A DNA stretch of 64,000 bases from Linum tenue (lineage: Eukaryota > Streptophyta > Magnoliopsida > Malpighiales > Linaceae): the NCBI GenBank assembly GCA_946122785.1, contig CAMGYJ010000006.1, forward strand, positions 46,024,066 to 46,088,065, given 5' to 3'. The position numbers and the translations under genes are program-made. Below are positions 8,971-19,500 of this stretch, one piece after another (position 1 is the first letter of the stretch; the number at the start of each line of letters is the position of its first letter). Under the pieces are notes generated by a model that searched no databases, was not told the DNA's origin, and saw only the letters and a program-made list of their open reading frames with translations.

Positions 8971-10917
8971 CAGTGGCGGAGCTGTTCATTATGGAGGGGG
9001 TGCATGCAGCCCCCTTGGCTGTGGGGCAAAAAAAACTGATTATATATAGTGAGAGGTGTGTGTGTCCACACTCCAAGCTCTCCACCCACCGCCCTCCAAG
9101 CTCGCCAAACCTCCACCCTTCGCCGACCTCCAAGCACTCGCTGACCTCCAAGCTTCCTTCTCTTTTCAATCGTGAGCAGGGCAGGGGAGCATTGGAGCAA
9201 CAAGCCGGCAGCACAAAAATTGCTTTGGCTCACATCATCAATCTTAAAAACAAGGTAAAATCTAAGTTTTAATTTCTATTATTTGAAGTTTTGTTATTTG
9301 TGTTAATTTAGGGTTAGGTTTGTGTGTTTCGTATACTCAATTTCATCTTCACATTAAGAACATGGACTGAATTATTCATATAATGAAGTTGATTTTCATT
9401 TTTAAATTAGATGAAGAGATATTATTCGAGGAAAGGAAAAACTACTTCTCCGGAAATGGAAGAGACGGAATCACGAGGTAGCAAGCAAGCTGCAACTTTT
9501 CCCCAACCGTGCAGACAATCTTCATCAGTAAATCAATCGAGACAACCACAAGAACCTCAACTTATAGAAGAACTTCAAAGTAAGTCTCCCCCTCTTTCTG
9601 AAGAATGGAAGATTAATGGAGTTTCTCTTCAAGCCGATCCTGGTCTAAGAAAGAAAATATCTATTTTTCATCCTAATGTGCAAGATGAAATTAGAAGAGC
9701 CTACCTCTTAAAAGGTCCCTATCAACCTCGTGCACATGCTTTTCCATTTAGGGAGTTTGGTGAAAGGAGGCGAAGGTTCAATCCTTCTTGGTTTGATCAA
9801 TATAAATGGCTAGAATACAGTATTGAGGAAGATGCTGCATATTGTTTGGATTGTTTTCTTTTCAGACATGAAATTGGAAAGAAAGGGGGTGGTGATAGTT
9901 TCATTGGAGAGGGTTTTACAAATTGGACTAAGAATGAGAGGTTGGCAAAACATGTTGGTGATATTAATAGTGCTCACAATGATTGTCGGAGGATGGGTGA
10001 AGCTTTGATGCAGCAATCACAAAGTATTCATATTGCTTTTGATAAACAATCTGATCAAACTAAAATGGATTATCGAATTCGATTAGAGGTTCCTAACATC
10101 GATGACATATATGTTCGTCAGTTGAAGTTCCTAACATCGATGACATATATGTTCGCCGTGGAAAGTCGAAGCGCATAAGTGAATGAGTCACATGCTTACA
10201 TCACTTTCAGGTTGAGGTATTTTACACCGTCATAGATATGCAGTTGCAAGAGATTAATAATCGATTTGACGAGGTCAATTGTCAGTTGTTGTTGTCTATG
10301 GCTTGCTTAAGTCCACAGGATTCATTTGCTGCTTTTGACAAGGAGAAACTTATGCAGCTTGCCACTTTCTACCCCTATGAGTTCACTCCAAGTGTTATGA
10401 AATTTTTGGGGTATCAGTTGAATTCCTATATCTGTGATATACCATTTGATGACAGGTTCAAAGACTTACAAGGAGTTGATGAGTTAGCAAAAAAGATGGT
10501 GGAAACAAAAAAGCACAAATTGTATCCACATGTTTATTTGCTTCTCAAGTTGACACTTATTCTTCCAGTTGCAACTGCAAGTGTGGAGAGATCATTTTCA
10601 TCCATGAAATATATCAAGAATGATCTTCGAAATCGGATGAACGATGAATGGTTGAATGATGCGATGGTGACATATATTGAACAAGATTTGTGTGCTAGTT
10701 TGGACAAGGAATGTATTCTAGAATGCTTTCAGAATATGAAATCTCGTCGAGGTTCATTGTAGGCGATATGTGTAGAACTATTATTATGTAATTGTACGAA
10801 TCTTGGGTATTATGTTATTGACATCGTATTTTCGTTTAAAGTTGACTTTTTTATTGTACAGTTGACTTTTTGATTACATGAACAACACCCCCTTGGCCAA
10901 TTTTCTGGCTCCGCCAC
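8971..10917 (+). mobile_element. hAT transposon, internally deleted
   Basis: Terminal inverted repeats are CAGTGGCGGAGC (8971-8982) and GCTCCGCCAC (10908-10917), the terminus typical of a widespread plant hAT group. The element interrupts a copia gag frame that continues on both sides, which fixes the boundaries. A clear 8-bp target duplication is not visible (flanks TGATGCCG and GTGACACA). It carries the hAT transposase remnant at 9411-10762. Confidence 0.85.
9411..10762 (+). pseudogene. hAT transposase (TTF zinc finger / ZMYM1-like), core deleted
   Basis: The N-terminal part (9411-10080) has the TTF-type zinc-finger region (FNPSWFDQYKWLEYS..AAYCLDCFLFRHE, then FTNWTKNERLAKHV). The C-terminal part (10238-10762, with family-like sequence from about 10127) has the hAT dimerisation domain (YPHVYLLLKLTLILPVATAS, VERSFSSMKYIKNDLR). 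The catalytic middle, several hundred residues in this family, is missing. Near the junction a 38-bp period tandem duplication (10089 and 10127, unit starting GTTCCTAACATCGATGACAT) shifts the frame, and an in-frame stop lies near 10180. It cannot be an active transposase; it may be a deletion derivative mobilised in trans. Confidence 0.88.
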
Positions 10918-11151
10918 GTGACACACCCTCAACCGGTTGCTGATGCACCTCCAGCCAAACGTACTCAGTGGTTCAAGCAAGATCAACTTCTTCTTCATGC
11001 TATTCCCGCTTCTGTCACCCCGGCTGTTGCAAGAAAAATGTTTTTACTGTGTCTACTTCCATTTGCAGCAAATCCATCCCACTTCTCAACTGACCCACCT
11101 CACTTTTCAGTTCAACCACCTCACCTTTTAGTTCCACCACTTCACTTTCAG

Positions 11152-11838
11152 TCCATCATTTGCACTCAAAGCATAGCAGAAAACCTGCATAACATCTAAG
11201 TTCCATCAAGCATCGACAACTAGAAAGAGGCTACAAGTAAATTAAGAAATTCATTGCATACATAATAGAACATAATGGAAGTTCTTTCTAAAAGAAAGAT
11301 GACAAACCTCGATATTAGTCCGGTTGTGCATGCCAAACACAGATCCCATTAGATGTGATAAAGGATGATTGCCAAAGTCACTGCTCACATATCCAATTCT
11401 AAGCCTCTCGCTTCCTTGATCACACTTCATACGAATCGAGGGAGGATGGTTGAAAGGACGAAGTGCAAATCGAGTTGCAACTATAGAGCAATGAGCAGCA
11501 TAGTTACGACTATTTGGAAGAACAGGAGAATGTCAATGGAAGGTTTGATTCATAAAGTTAGAAATAAATTAATAAAGATCAAATACAATACCTGATTTCT
11601 AGGGCAAGCATTGGATCCAAAGGGTATGCTTAAGCATGGAAAGGTTGTACACAAGAAGAACAGAGGACTGGAAAATTACATATGTAAAAAGCATGCTTCA
11701 GTTAACAACCATATAGCGGTAATCCATGAAAGGTAAAAGAATATTAATTCCATCAGGTCCTCTTACATTGATCTGCCTCCGTATAATCCCTTCAACTTCA
11801 TTGAACATCAAATCTCGCTCTTCCCAGCTACAGACACA
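11152..11838 (-). pseudogene. SEC: Fragment of SECRET AGENT O-GlcNAc transferase gene, four exons
   Basis: Exons on the minus strand: 11767-11838 (CVCSWEERDLMFNEVEGIIR), 11592-11667 (VQPFHA-stop-AYPLDPMLALEI), 11308-11509 (NYAAHCSIVA, RLRIGYVSSDFGNHPLSHLM, GSVFGMHNR) and 11152-11184 (VFCYALSANDG). Each junction has GT..AG ends and phases that join correctly. The sequence matches the linker between the TPR repeats and the catalytic domain, plus the start of the catalytic domain, of plant SEC-type O-GlcNAc transferases. One TAA stop lies in the second exon. The TPR region and the rest of the catalytic domain are absent. It sits inside transposon debris, so capture by a mobile element is likely; no capturing element boundary was found. 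Confidence 0.87.
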
Positions 11839-12274
11839 CTGAAAGTGGAAAACTGAAGCAGTTAATACAACTACCAAAAAGTATACTCTAGGCAACACAT
11901 CCCTTGGAAAATTCAAAATTGAGTCCCTACCAAAGCTATGATAGACCCAGTACACATTTGAAAATGCACGAGTTTGGAATAAGCAGAGCGACCCTTCATG
12001 TGGATTCACAGCATTGCTGGTCACATACGGAATCAGGAAATTGCAAGATATGTTGATTCTATCAATATGACCAACAACTCTAAAACACCAGAAACCAAAC
12101 CCATCTTCGAAATCCAAGGAATTAGACAAGACTGAAAACTATTTCCACTTTTAACTTTACCTGCAGCGTGTGTTGATTATGAGGCAGACTTGACTGCTGT
12201 TCGTGCTCCTCCGCCTTATGCCCCACCACAGCCTTCTCTTTGGCTCGCAGACATCAGTCCCCTCCACACCCGCT
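11839..12274. other. Unassigned sequence next to the SEC fragment
   Basis: The minus-strand open stretch continuing upstream of the first SEC exon (to 12129) does not look like SEC coding sequence and probably derives from an intron. At 12150-12275 a short Pro-rich open stretch on the + strand was not recognised. Nothing else is supported here. Confidence 0.35.
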
Positions 12275-13310
12275 GCTTTATGTGATGCAAAAGCACTTTT
12301 GAGCTTTTTAAAAGTCGAGGTTTTAGAGATGTTTGACATTGCTTCAGCTTTTGAAGACAAAAAGCTTTATAAAACCCGAGATTTTATAGGTGTTTGACAC
12401 TGCTTCCAATGTAGTCACAATCGGGATTTTGATCGTAAAATCGTAGGATTTTACTTAGGGATTCCGATCCTGATTTTACTATAAAATAGGTGGACCTTAA
12501 AATCGTTCAAAATAGTGATTAAAATTGTTAAAATCGTAAAATCGTACCAAAATCGGGATTTTGATCCTATGTGAACAAAATAGGGAGCTTGAGCCAATTC
12601 AAAAGAAGCAGAACTGTCTCGGTGGAAAGGGCAATGACGGGATCTTCTCATATATTTTTCCTATTAAAAGAACATTTGAAAAAAAAAACTAATTAGGGTT
12701 CGGTCAACCCCTTTCCCTTCTCCTTGTTTAACGCATCGGTAAAACAATTGTCGAATATGTAAGTACGTAAGAATTAACATCATTATTAACAAATTATTTG
12801 ATTAATGAATATATTTGTACCAAACCAATGACATTAATTATTTTATTGGAGTTCACCTATTCTTAGTTTTAAATCATGCTTAATTAGTAGACGATATCGG
12901 AATACTACTTTGAGTTAAAATACCTAGACATAACATGAAAAATAAGAGCCAAACCCCATGAGCTCTATCCCTTCCTCATAAATTATTTTGATTTAAGCAT
13001 TAAATAAAAATTAAAATGATGATTTTGGAATATTAATCTTGAAAATTATCACTTTAAATGATATATATCTATCTGCATCCAAACTAGAAAATCCTCAAGG
13101 GTCCATCTTCGATTAGCAGACGATTAAGTCTTTGTTATTAATTATTTACCTTATTAATATTATTATATGTTTATTTCTATATGTACTTAAAATCCTACTA
13201 TTCGATTTTACGATTTCGATTTTACCCCAGTTTTCGATTTTAGGCAAAATCTCGATTTTGACTGCTTCAACTTTTGAAAACAAAAAACACTTCTACAAAA
13301 CGTGTCTTGA
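12275..13310. mobile_element. hAT-like MITE remnant split by a nested insertion
   Basis: Flanks of the insertion at 12408-13260 carry the phrase AAAAGCACTTTTGAGC / CAGCTTTTGAAGACAAAAAGC on the left and CTTTTGAAAACAAAAAACACTTCT on the right. It is the same vocabulary as the MITE at 22015-22515. The two halves join into one degenerate inverted-repeat MITE once the insertion is removed. Its ends are approximate. Confidence 0.5.
12408..13260. mobile_element. Non-autonomous TIR element, AAAATCG-rich family, copy 2
   Basis: 853 bp, reverse complement of the 131-950 copy. Shared landmarks include CCTATGTGAACAAAATAG, AAAGGGCAATGACGGGAT and TTAGGGTTCGGTCAACCCC. It is flanked by a 9-bp near-direct repeat ACTGCTTCC (12399-12407) and ACTGCTTCA (13261-13269), 8/9 identical. 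It inserted into an older MITE and has no coding capacity. The 9-bp duplication again points to Mutator-type transposition. Confidence 0.83.
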
Positions 13311-13678
13311 ATCACAACTCAACAACTAATATCACTCGATCAATGTGTTCCAACTGATAATAACCATAGTTAGTAAAATATGGTACGTGTAAGTTATATA
13401 TGAGATGCGTAGGGATATTATGCTTCATCTAAACTAATGGTACGCCTAATAGTACGTCAATTGTAATAAAATAAATTGATTTAAAATAAAAATGTATGAA
13501 TTATACTCAAATTATTAATTTAGATCATTAGATAATCATATTAAAAATGTTGTACAGATTTATATGTGCTTAGTATGAGAGTCATCAAACAAAAGAGAAA
13601 ATTTTGAAACGATTTGACATTAATACGAAAACCAAAATTTTAAACGCATAAAGAACATACGTGTGTGTGTGTATATAT
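13311..13678. other. AT-rich intergenic sequence
   Basis: No gene, RNA or repeat recognised. A short GT/TA run (13660-13678) leads into the following MITE. Confidence 0.5.
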
Positions 13679-14078
13679 GCCTTCTACGGTACCCCGGTTG
13701 AAATCGAGGGTACCGTATATCTTGAGTATGAAAATGCTATCTAGACCTCGAATTAGCAGGATTTTTGAACCTGATACTATACCCTAACCCTTAATGAGTG
13801 AACCCTAGTTCCTAATTATCTAAATTATAAACTATAAATCTTGAGATGGTGCATTCATTTTTGGCCTTTATTTGGACGAATCGTAACCGTCGATTATTAT
13901 TCTAATTAAATTGATATTGGAGTATTATATTTAGGGAACTAAGACCTACATTTTGATCTTTAAGGGTTAGAGTATAGTATTACGTCCGAAAGATCAGTCA
14001 ATTCATGGTCTGAATAGCATTTTCATACTCAGGGTATGTGGTACCCTGGATTTCACCCTGGGTACCGTAGAACTCCCC
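13679..14078 (+). mobile_element. MITE, GGTACC-palindrome family, copy D
   Basis: 400-bp copy with ends GCCTTCTACGGTACCCCGG and GGTACCGTAGAACTCCCC, same orientation as copy A at 5486. It is flanked by TATATAT on the left and ATATATA on the right. The terminal inverted repeats run about 75 bp inward to CTATCTAGACC / GGTCTGAATAG. It lies about 0.6 kb upstream of the cysteine protease TATA box. Confidence 0.83.
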
Positions 14079-14782
14079 ATATATAGAATATTTACTAACT
14101 TTATAATAACTAATCCTTACTCATAATCAAACGTAATTGACCCATCTTGACTAAATATGATCTGAATAAAACTAGCTTGAGTTGGTTCATGTATGGAATT
14201 CTTCATATGTTATCTGGGTAATCTATTTTTGGCAACTTAACCCAAAAATTGTATGACCTAACTAGTTCATCAAATTGTTGTAATGCTTTTCTTCGTATAA
14301 AGTTTAAGTCACAATCCGGAATTTACCAGCCGATTTGACCTTTGGTTTCAGCGAATCCCTACTCTGCCCCAACCCGAGCCAACCTCTTACGTAGTCAACT
14401 AGTCATGCTATGAAATAATTAATATACATATTTATGTTTACATTGGCTTTTGAAATAACAAATACACAGAAGACAGATTACAAGTCAAATAGTCAATTCT
14501 TTGAATTGAATGGACGAACGCTAGCTAGTTTACTTGTTGATGAATTGAACACTAAATCAGTTCTGATAAATTAGTATGGTCCAAATCAAAGCATTTTGTA
14601 AGTCACGTTGATATGAATCATACAATTTGAATGCAGTCAGCTTACTATGCAATGGTTGATTGATCCCCTGTCCTGGCTCTGCTGCTGTATATAAAAGCAG
14701 AGCATGTGAGCCTAAGAGAATCCAATCCACAAACCCTCTCTCCTATCTCCTCACTAATTAGAAGCTGCAAGGCATTCCCCGG
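14079..14782 (+). promoter_or_regulatory. Upstream region of the cysteine protease gene
   Basis: A TATATAAAA box lies at 14688-14696, 86 bp before the ATG, giving an expected transcript start near 14720 and a 5' leader of about 60 bp rich in CT (CCTCTCTCCTATCTCCTC). AT-rich DNA upstream shows no repeat after the MITE ends at 14078. No specific regulator site can be assigned by eye. Confidence 0.65.
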
Positions 14783-15805
14783 ATGGCGGTCCTCAATAAC
14801 AGGTTGTTCTTCCTAGCTTCCATATTCATTCTGGGAGCTCTGGCTTCTCAAGCCATGGCACGGTCTGCCCCTCACGAGGCCGCCATGCGCCTTAGGCACG
14901 AGCATTGGATGGCTCGTTATGGGCGTGTTTACGGGAGTGCCAACGAGAAGGAGGCACGGTACCAGATATTCAAGGACAATGCAGCCCTCGTCGACTCGTT
15001 CAATGTTGCCGGGGACAAGCCTTACAAGCTAGGTACCAACCAGTTTGCGGATCTGACGAACGAGGAGTTCAGAGCAACTAGGAACAGGTTCAAGGGCCAC
15101 ATGTGTTCCGCGCAGCAAGGACCCTTCAGGTATGAGAACGTGACTGCAGTGCCGACCACCATGGATTGGAGGAAGAAGGGAGCCGTCACTCCAATCAAAG
15201 ATCAAGGCCAGTGTGGAAGTTGCTGGGCATTTTCGGCGGTGGGGGCCATGGAAGGGATCACTCAACTCAGTACTGGAAAATTGGTATCCCTTTCGGAGCA
15301 AGAATTGGTTGACTGCGACACCAAAGGAGAGGACCAGGGTTGCAGCGGCGGGTTGATGGATGATGCTTTCAAATTCATCATCGCGAACAAGGGTTTGACC
15401 ACTGAGGCCAATTACCCATACAGTGCTGCCGATGGATCCTGCAGTGCTAGCAAAGAAGGCAACCACGCAGCTACAATCAAAGGGTATGAAGATGTACCGA
15501 CCAACAGCGAATCCGCATTGCTGAAGGCGGTAGCTAGTCAACCGATTTCTGTGGCAATTGATGCAGGGGATTCCTCGTTCCAGCTCTACGAGAGCGGGAT
15601 CTTCACCGGGGAATGTGGGACTGAACTTGACCATGGAGTGACCGCTGTCGGATATGGTGAGAGCGGTGGAATGAAGTACTGGTTAATCAAGAACTCCTGG
15701 GGAGCTCAATGGGGAGAGGAAGGATACATCCGAATGCAGAGAGATATTCCTGCAAAGGAAGGCATATGTGGCATTGCAATGCAAGCTTCTTACCCCACCG
15801 CCTAA
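14783..15805 (+). CDS. Papain-like cysteine protease, SAG12-like (340 aa)
   Basis: Secreted or vacuolar cysteine endopeptidase made as a zymogen. Residues 1-26 form a signal peptide ending SQAMA. Residues ~36-95 are the I29 inhibitor prodomain (ERFNIN-type HEHWMARYGRVY..YQIFKDNAALVDSFN, then GTNQFADLT). The mature enzyme starts near Val123 (VPTTMDWR). The catalytic set is complete: Gln141, Cys147 in QCGSCWAFS, His284 in DHG and Asn304 in NSWG. The GCSGG motif at 187-191 carries a conserved Cys. There is no KDEL tail or granulin domain. Length and motifs fit the SAG12 / C1A group linked to senescence and defence. A single exon runs from the start codon near 60 bp of leader to TAA at 15803. No lesions seen. 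A LINE inserted 640 bp downstream in antisense. Confidence 0.96.
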   Translation: MAVLNNRLFFLASIFILGALASQAMARSAPHEAAMRLRHEHWMARYGRVYGSANEKEARYQIFKDNAALVDSFNVAGDKPYKLGTNQFADLTNEEFRATRNRFKGHMCSAQQGPFRYENVTAVPTTMDWRKKGAVTPIKDQGQCGSCWAFSAVGAMEGITQLSTGKLVSLSEQELVDCDTKGEDQGCSGGLMDDAFKFIIANKGLTTEANYPYSAADGSCSASKEGNHAATIKGYEDVPTNSESALLKAVASQPISVAIDAGDSSFQLYESGIFTGECGTELDHGVTAVGYGESGGMKYWLIKNSWGAQWGEEGYIRMQRDIPAKEGICGIAMQASYPTA

Positions 15806-16443
15806 AATCAAAGCTTCTACTAAGCATGCATGCATAAGTACTAATTAATGCATATATTTTATGCTTGTAAATAGCTTTGTGAAGTACTTTATGTAACTAT
15901 GTATTATGTACTTCTTGTTGTTCATTGTCGTCTTCTATAAACAAAAGGGGATTAGCTTCTACGCCGATACCTTCAAGATATTATGTAAATCTATATGTCT
16001 AGTAATTAAAATCATCCTTTCTTTATTTTCGTTGCATATTTTTCATCATCTCTATTTTCTTGTTTATTCAGCGAAATTCGTATTTGTTGCATTATGACTC
16101 TCTATATTTGCATTTATATGGTCATTTTCAAAGGTATATTTTCTTGTATGTTGTAGTCCAGTTTTGAGGACTAATTTGTTTGTTTTTCTTTGCTATTTTA
16201 GTATGACGGTGTGATTAACTGTTCTATTATATTTTCACTTTTTCGCTTGCACCACTTGTGAATCATATTACTTATTTAATTATTTTCTTCATGTCTGTAG
16301 CCTGTGTTAATGAAAGCAGCACTCAATTTCTTCAAAAATCAAAGTTTTGAACAATCACCGTAATCGGGTACGGCAATTAGAATTTGTTCAATCCATTACT
16401 TCCCTATTGGTATTTGAGAATCATTTTTATTATCCAGAGTACC
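15806..16443 (+). other. 3' flank of the cysteine protease gene
   Basis: AT-rich sequence including the probable 3' UTR: TTAATGCATATATTTTATGCTTG and downstream T-rich runs. No further gene or repeat was recognised before the LINE target duplication at 16444. Confidence 0.5.
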
Positions 16444-16502
16444 TTTTAATGCATCTTATTTTTTTTTGCATTAGACGGAGGCAAACAGCCAAGAAAAGAG
16501 GA

Positions 16503-19500
16503 TTACATGGAGGTGAAAAGAGGGGAAGGAGAGGTAGCAACCACCCTGCGGGTGCTGGTAATGCCCATCATGTCGTCCCTGAGCAGAGAATTAATTCCTG
16601 GCGGCGGGTTCGTTAACTCATGCATGCCGTAGGGATAGACGAGACTGTGCTTCGAGAGCCAGTCCGCGACTCTATTCCCTTCTCGGTAAGTATGCGTTAG
16701 GCGAACCAGCCAGTCACGGTTAATCTTCCTGCGAATGGCGGAGAGGAGAGTAGCATACGGGTGAATCGGGTCATGTCTAGCCTCAATAAGCTGTAGCGCC
16801 AGCTGCGAATCCGTCTGGATGTGAATAGCTCTTCCTCCGTGCTTCCAAGCGATGTCAAGCCCAAAGGAAATTCCCCAAAGCTCCGAGAGAATCGCCGTGG
16901 CGGTGCCAAGATTGGCGACAAAGCTTGCGACCCAGTGCCCCATCTGATCGCGTAACACACCCCCAGCCCCTGCTGGCCCAGGATTGCCGTTGGAGGCTCC
17001 GTCAGTGTTCAACGTGATCCATCCCTCTGGCGGTGACCTCCAACCCACTTCTTCCTCCACTCTGTCAGCTGGGCGATTTCCTTTACAGGGAAGGAGAGGA
17101 GGGGCGAGCCAAGCATTGTACCACATCTTCGTCTTGGCCAAAATCGAGTGTTCCAGTGAGGGGGGGGGGGTGAGAGCTGCTCCAGTACCCTGCATACAGA
17201 GAACACAACGGTTTTTCCAAATGAGCCAAAGCGCCGTACTAAAAAAAGCAGGCCAAGGCATCCCTGTCGCCACCGTATCCGTCCTCGAGAGATTGCTCCG
17301 CAGCCAATCTCCCTGATCGAGAGTGAAGAAGTCTTGTTGTTGCAAACCCGCGATCTGCCGAAGCCAAAAGAAAGTAGCTGGGGGGCAGTCTCTGAGAGTG
17401 TGCAAGATTGTCTCTGGTGACCCCGGGCACTTCGGACAACAAGGGTCCGCCGCTACTTTCCTGTGAAAACGGAGACTGTTAGTGGCAATTTTCCCGGTGC
17501 ACGTTTGCCACATGAAAACACGAACCCTCTCCGGGACTGGAAGGCGCCAGATCGTCCTCCACAGCTTCTCATCCGGGTCTTGCGGCTGCGGAATGATGAG
17601 GTTGAAGGCCGTCTTGGTTGAGAATTTCCCGTCCGGGGAAGCAGTCCAGAACAGCGTGTCCTCTTCATTGGAGAGCGTGTCGACCGCCACGCTGAGAATC
17701 TTCTGACAGACCTCAGCAGGCAGGAAGGCCTCGAACATGTCGAGGCGCCACGTTCCCTCGACAGTCACGTAATCAGCCACCGTCATTTGCTCCATGTCCT
17801 CGGCAATTTGCATAGTGGCCACCTCCTTCAGGCTCCCCTGCAAAACCCAAGAATCCAACCAAAACTTAGTGCGCTTACCATTCTTAATATTCCAGGCACA
17901 TCCCTGCTTTAACACATCAACAGCTTTAGCAAAGCTTTTCCAGGTAAAGGAACTTCCCTGAGAACTGCAGAGGATATCCAGGTTCTCCCTTTGATGACCA
18001 TACTTGGCATGCATGATCTGAGACCAGAGAGTTTCCTTTTCCTTGATGAGCCGCCATCCCCCTTTAGCTAGCATGGCCAGGTTGGCCTGTCTGGTAGGCC
18101 GGATGCCCACTCCTCCGTGCTTCTTCGGCACCGCCATTTTATCCCAAGCCACCAGGTGCATCCTGCTCTTGTTCTCCTCCTCCGCCCAAAGAAAATCCCT
18201 GTTCATCTTATCTATGCTGTGACACACTCCACTCGGTATCAGCTCAGAATTCATGTAGTAAACAGGAATAGAAGCAGAAACCGAATTAACCACTGTGATT
18301 CTCGCGGCAAAAGATAGCCTCCTAGCTTTCCAGGGCGCCAGCTTCTTCTGAATGCGAAGGAGAAGGGGTTGATATCTCTCCCTAGTCACTCGCCCATGAA
18401 TCGCCGGGATGCCCAAATACTTGCCAAGCGCCATCTTCAGGGGGATGTCTGCAAGCTGACTCATACGGTTAGCTCTTTCGCGGCTAATGTTTGGGGAGAC
18501 ATAAAGGATGGACTTGTGATAGTTCACACGCTGCCCGGAACTGTAGCAGAAGTCGTCCAGAATCCGCTTGATGACCCTGATCTGGTGAGTATCCGCTTGA
18601 GCAAACAACAGGAGATCATCTGCAAAAAAAAGGTGAGTGAGAGGCGGGCCATTCTTTGACAGCCTAAGCGCTTTCCACTGCCCATTAAAGACAGCTTCAT
18701 CAATCAAATGAGAGAGACGTTCCATGCAGAGAACAAAGAGGTAAGGGGATAAGGGATCTCCCTGGCGAACTCCTCGAGTCGGATTGAGAGACTGAGAGAG
18801 TTGTCCATTCCAAAGTATCTGCATCCTGTTTTGAGTGACACAGTGCATGATACAACTGATCCACGTGCTTGGAAGGCCGACCTCCTTCAGAGTATCCCGG
18901 AGAAAGTCCCACCTTAACCTGTCATAAGCCTTCTCCAGATCGATCTTGAGGATGATACCTCCCCTCTTCCCTTTCTTTTTATGAAGCGAATGGAGAACTT
19001 CCTGAACTACGATAATGTTATCCGTCGTCTGGCGGCCCGGGATAAAGCTGCTCTGGCGAGGGGAGATCAAACTCCTCATAATCGGCTTGAGTCTGCTAGT
19101 CATGGCCTTGGTGATTGCCTTCAGACTGACGTTGTTGAGAGAGATCGGTCTTAACTGGCTCACCACCTCCGGTCTTTCCACCTTGGGTATAAGTACAAGA
19201 GTCGACTCTGTGACCGCCTCGGGAAGAGTACCCGTCTCAAAGAACTTGATAGCCATGTCAATGAGGTTCCGTCCAACAGTCCTCCACATATGCTGATAGA
19301 AACAAGCTTGAAAGCCGTCCGGACCCGGGGCCTGAAAAGACTTCATATCAAAGATGGCTCTATGGATATCCATGCCGGTGAAGGGCCGCAAGAGCTCTAG
19401 CAACTCGGTCTGGCTGAGACGGGGGAAAGCTCCTTTGGGCATCTTGTCTTCATAGGTATCCTCCTCCTGCGTACAAAGATCAGCAAAGAAATTAAACACA

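Larger units (their letters stand above)
8798..11040 (+). pseudogene. copia gag fragment, split by a hAT element
   Basis: ATG at 8798 opens a copia-like gag start (MTTNSGEPVINVDDVNTTIT..LNPASQLP). It shifts frame near 8880 (continuing HDNFPTWLSNFSLFSEA) and meets a stop just before the hAT insertion at 8971. Gag-like coding resumes after the hAT element at 10921 (THPQPVADAPPA..QWFKQDQLLLHAIPASVTPAVA) and ends near 11040, where unrelated sequence with the SEC fragment starts. No protease, integrase or RT from this element is present. Confidence 0.75.
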
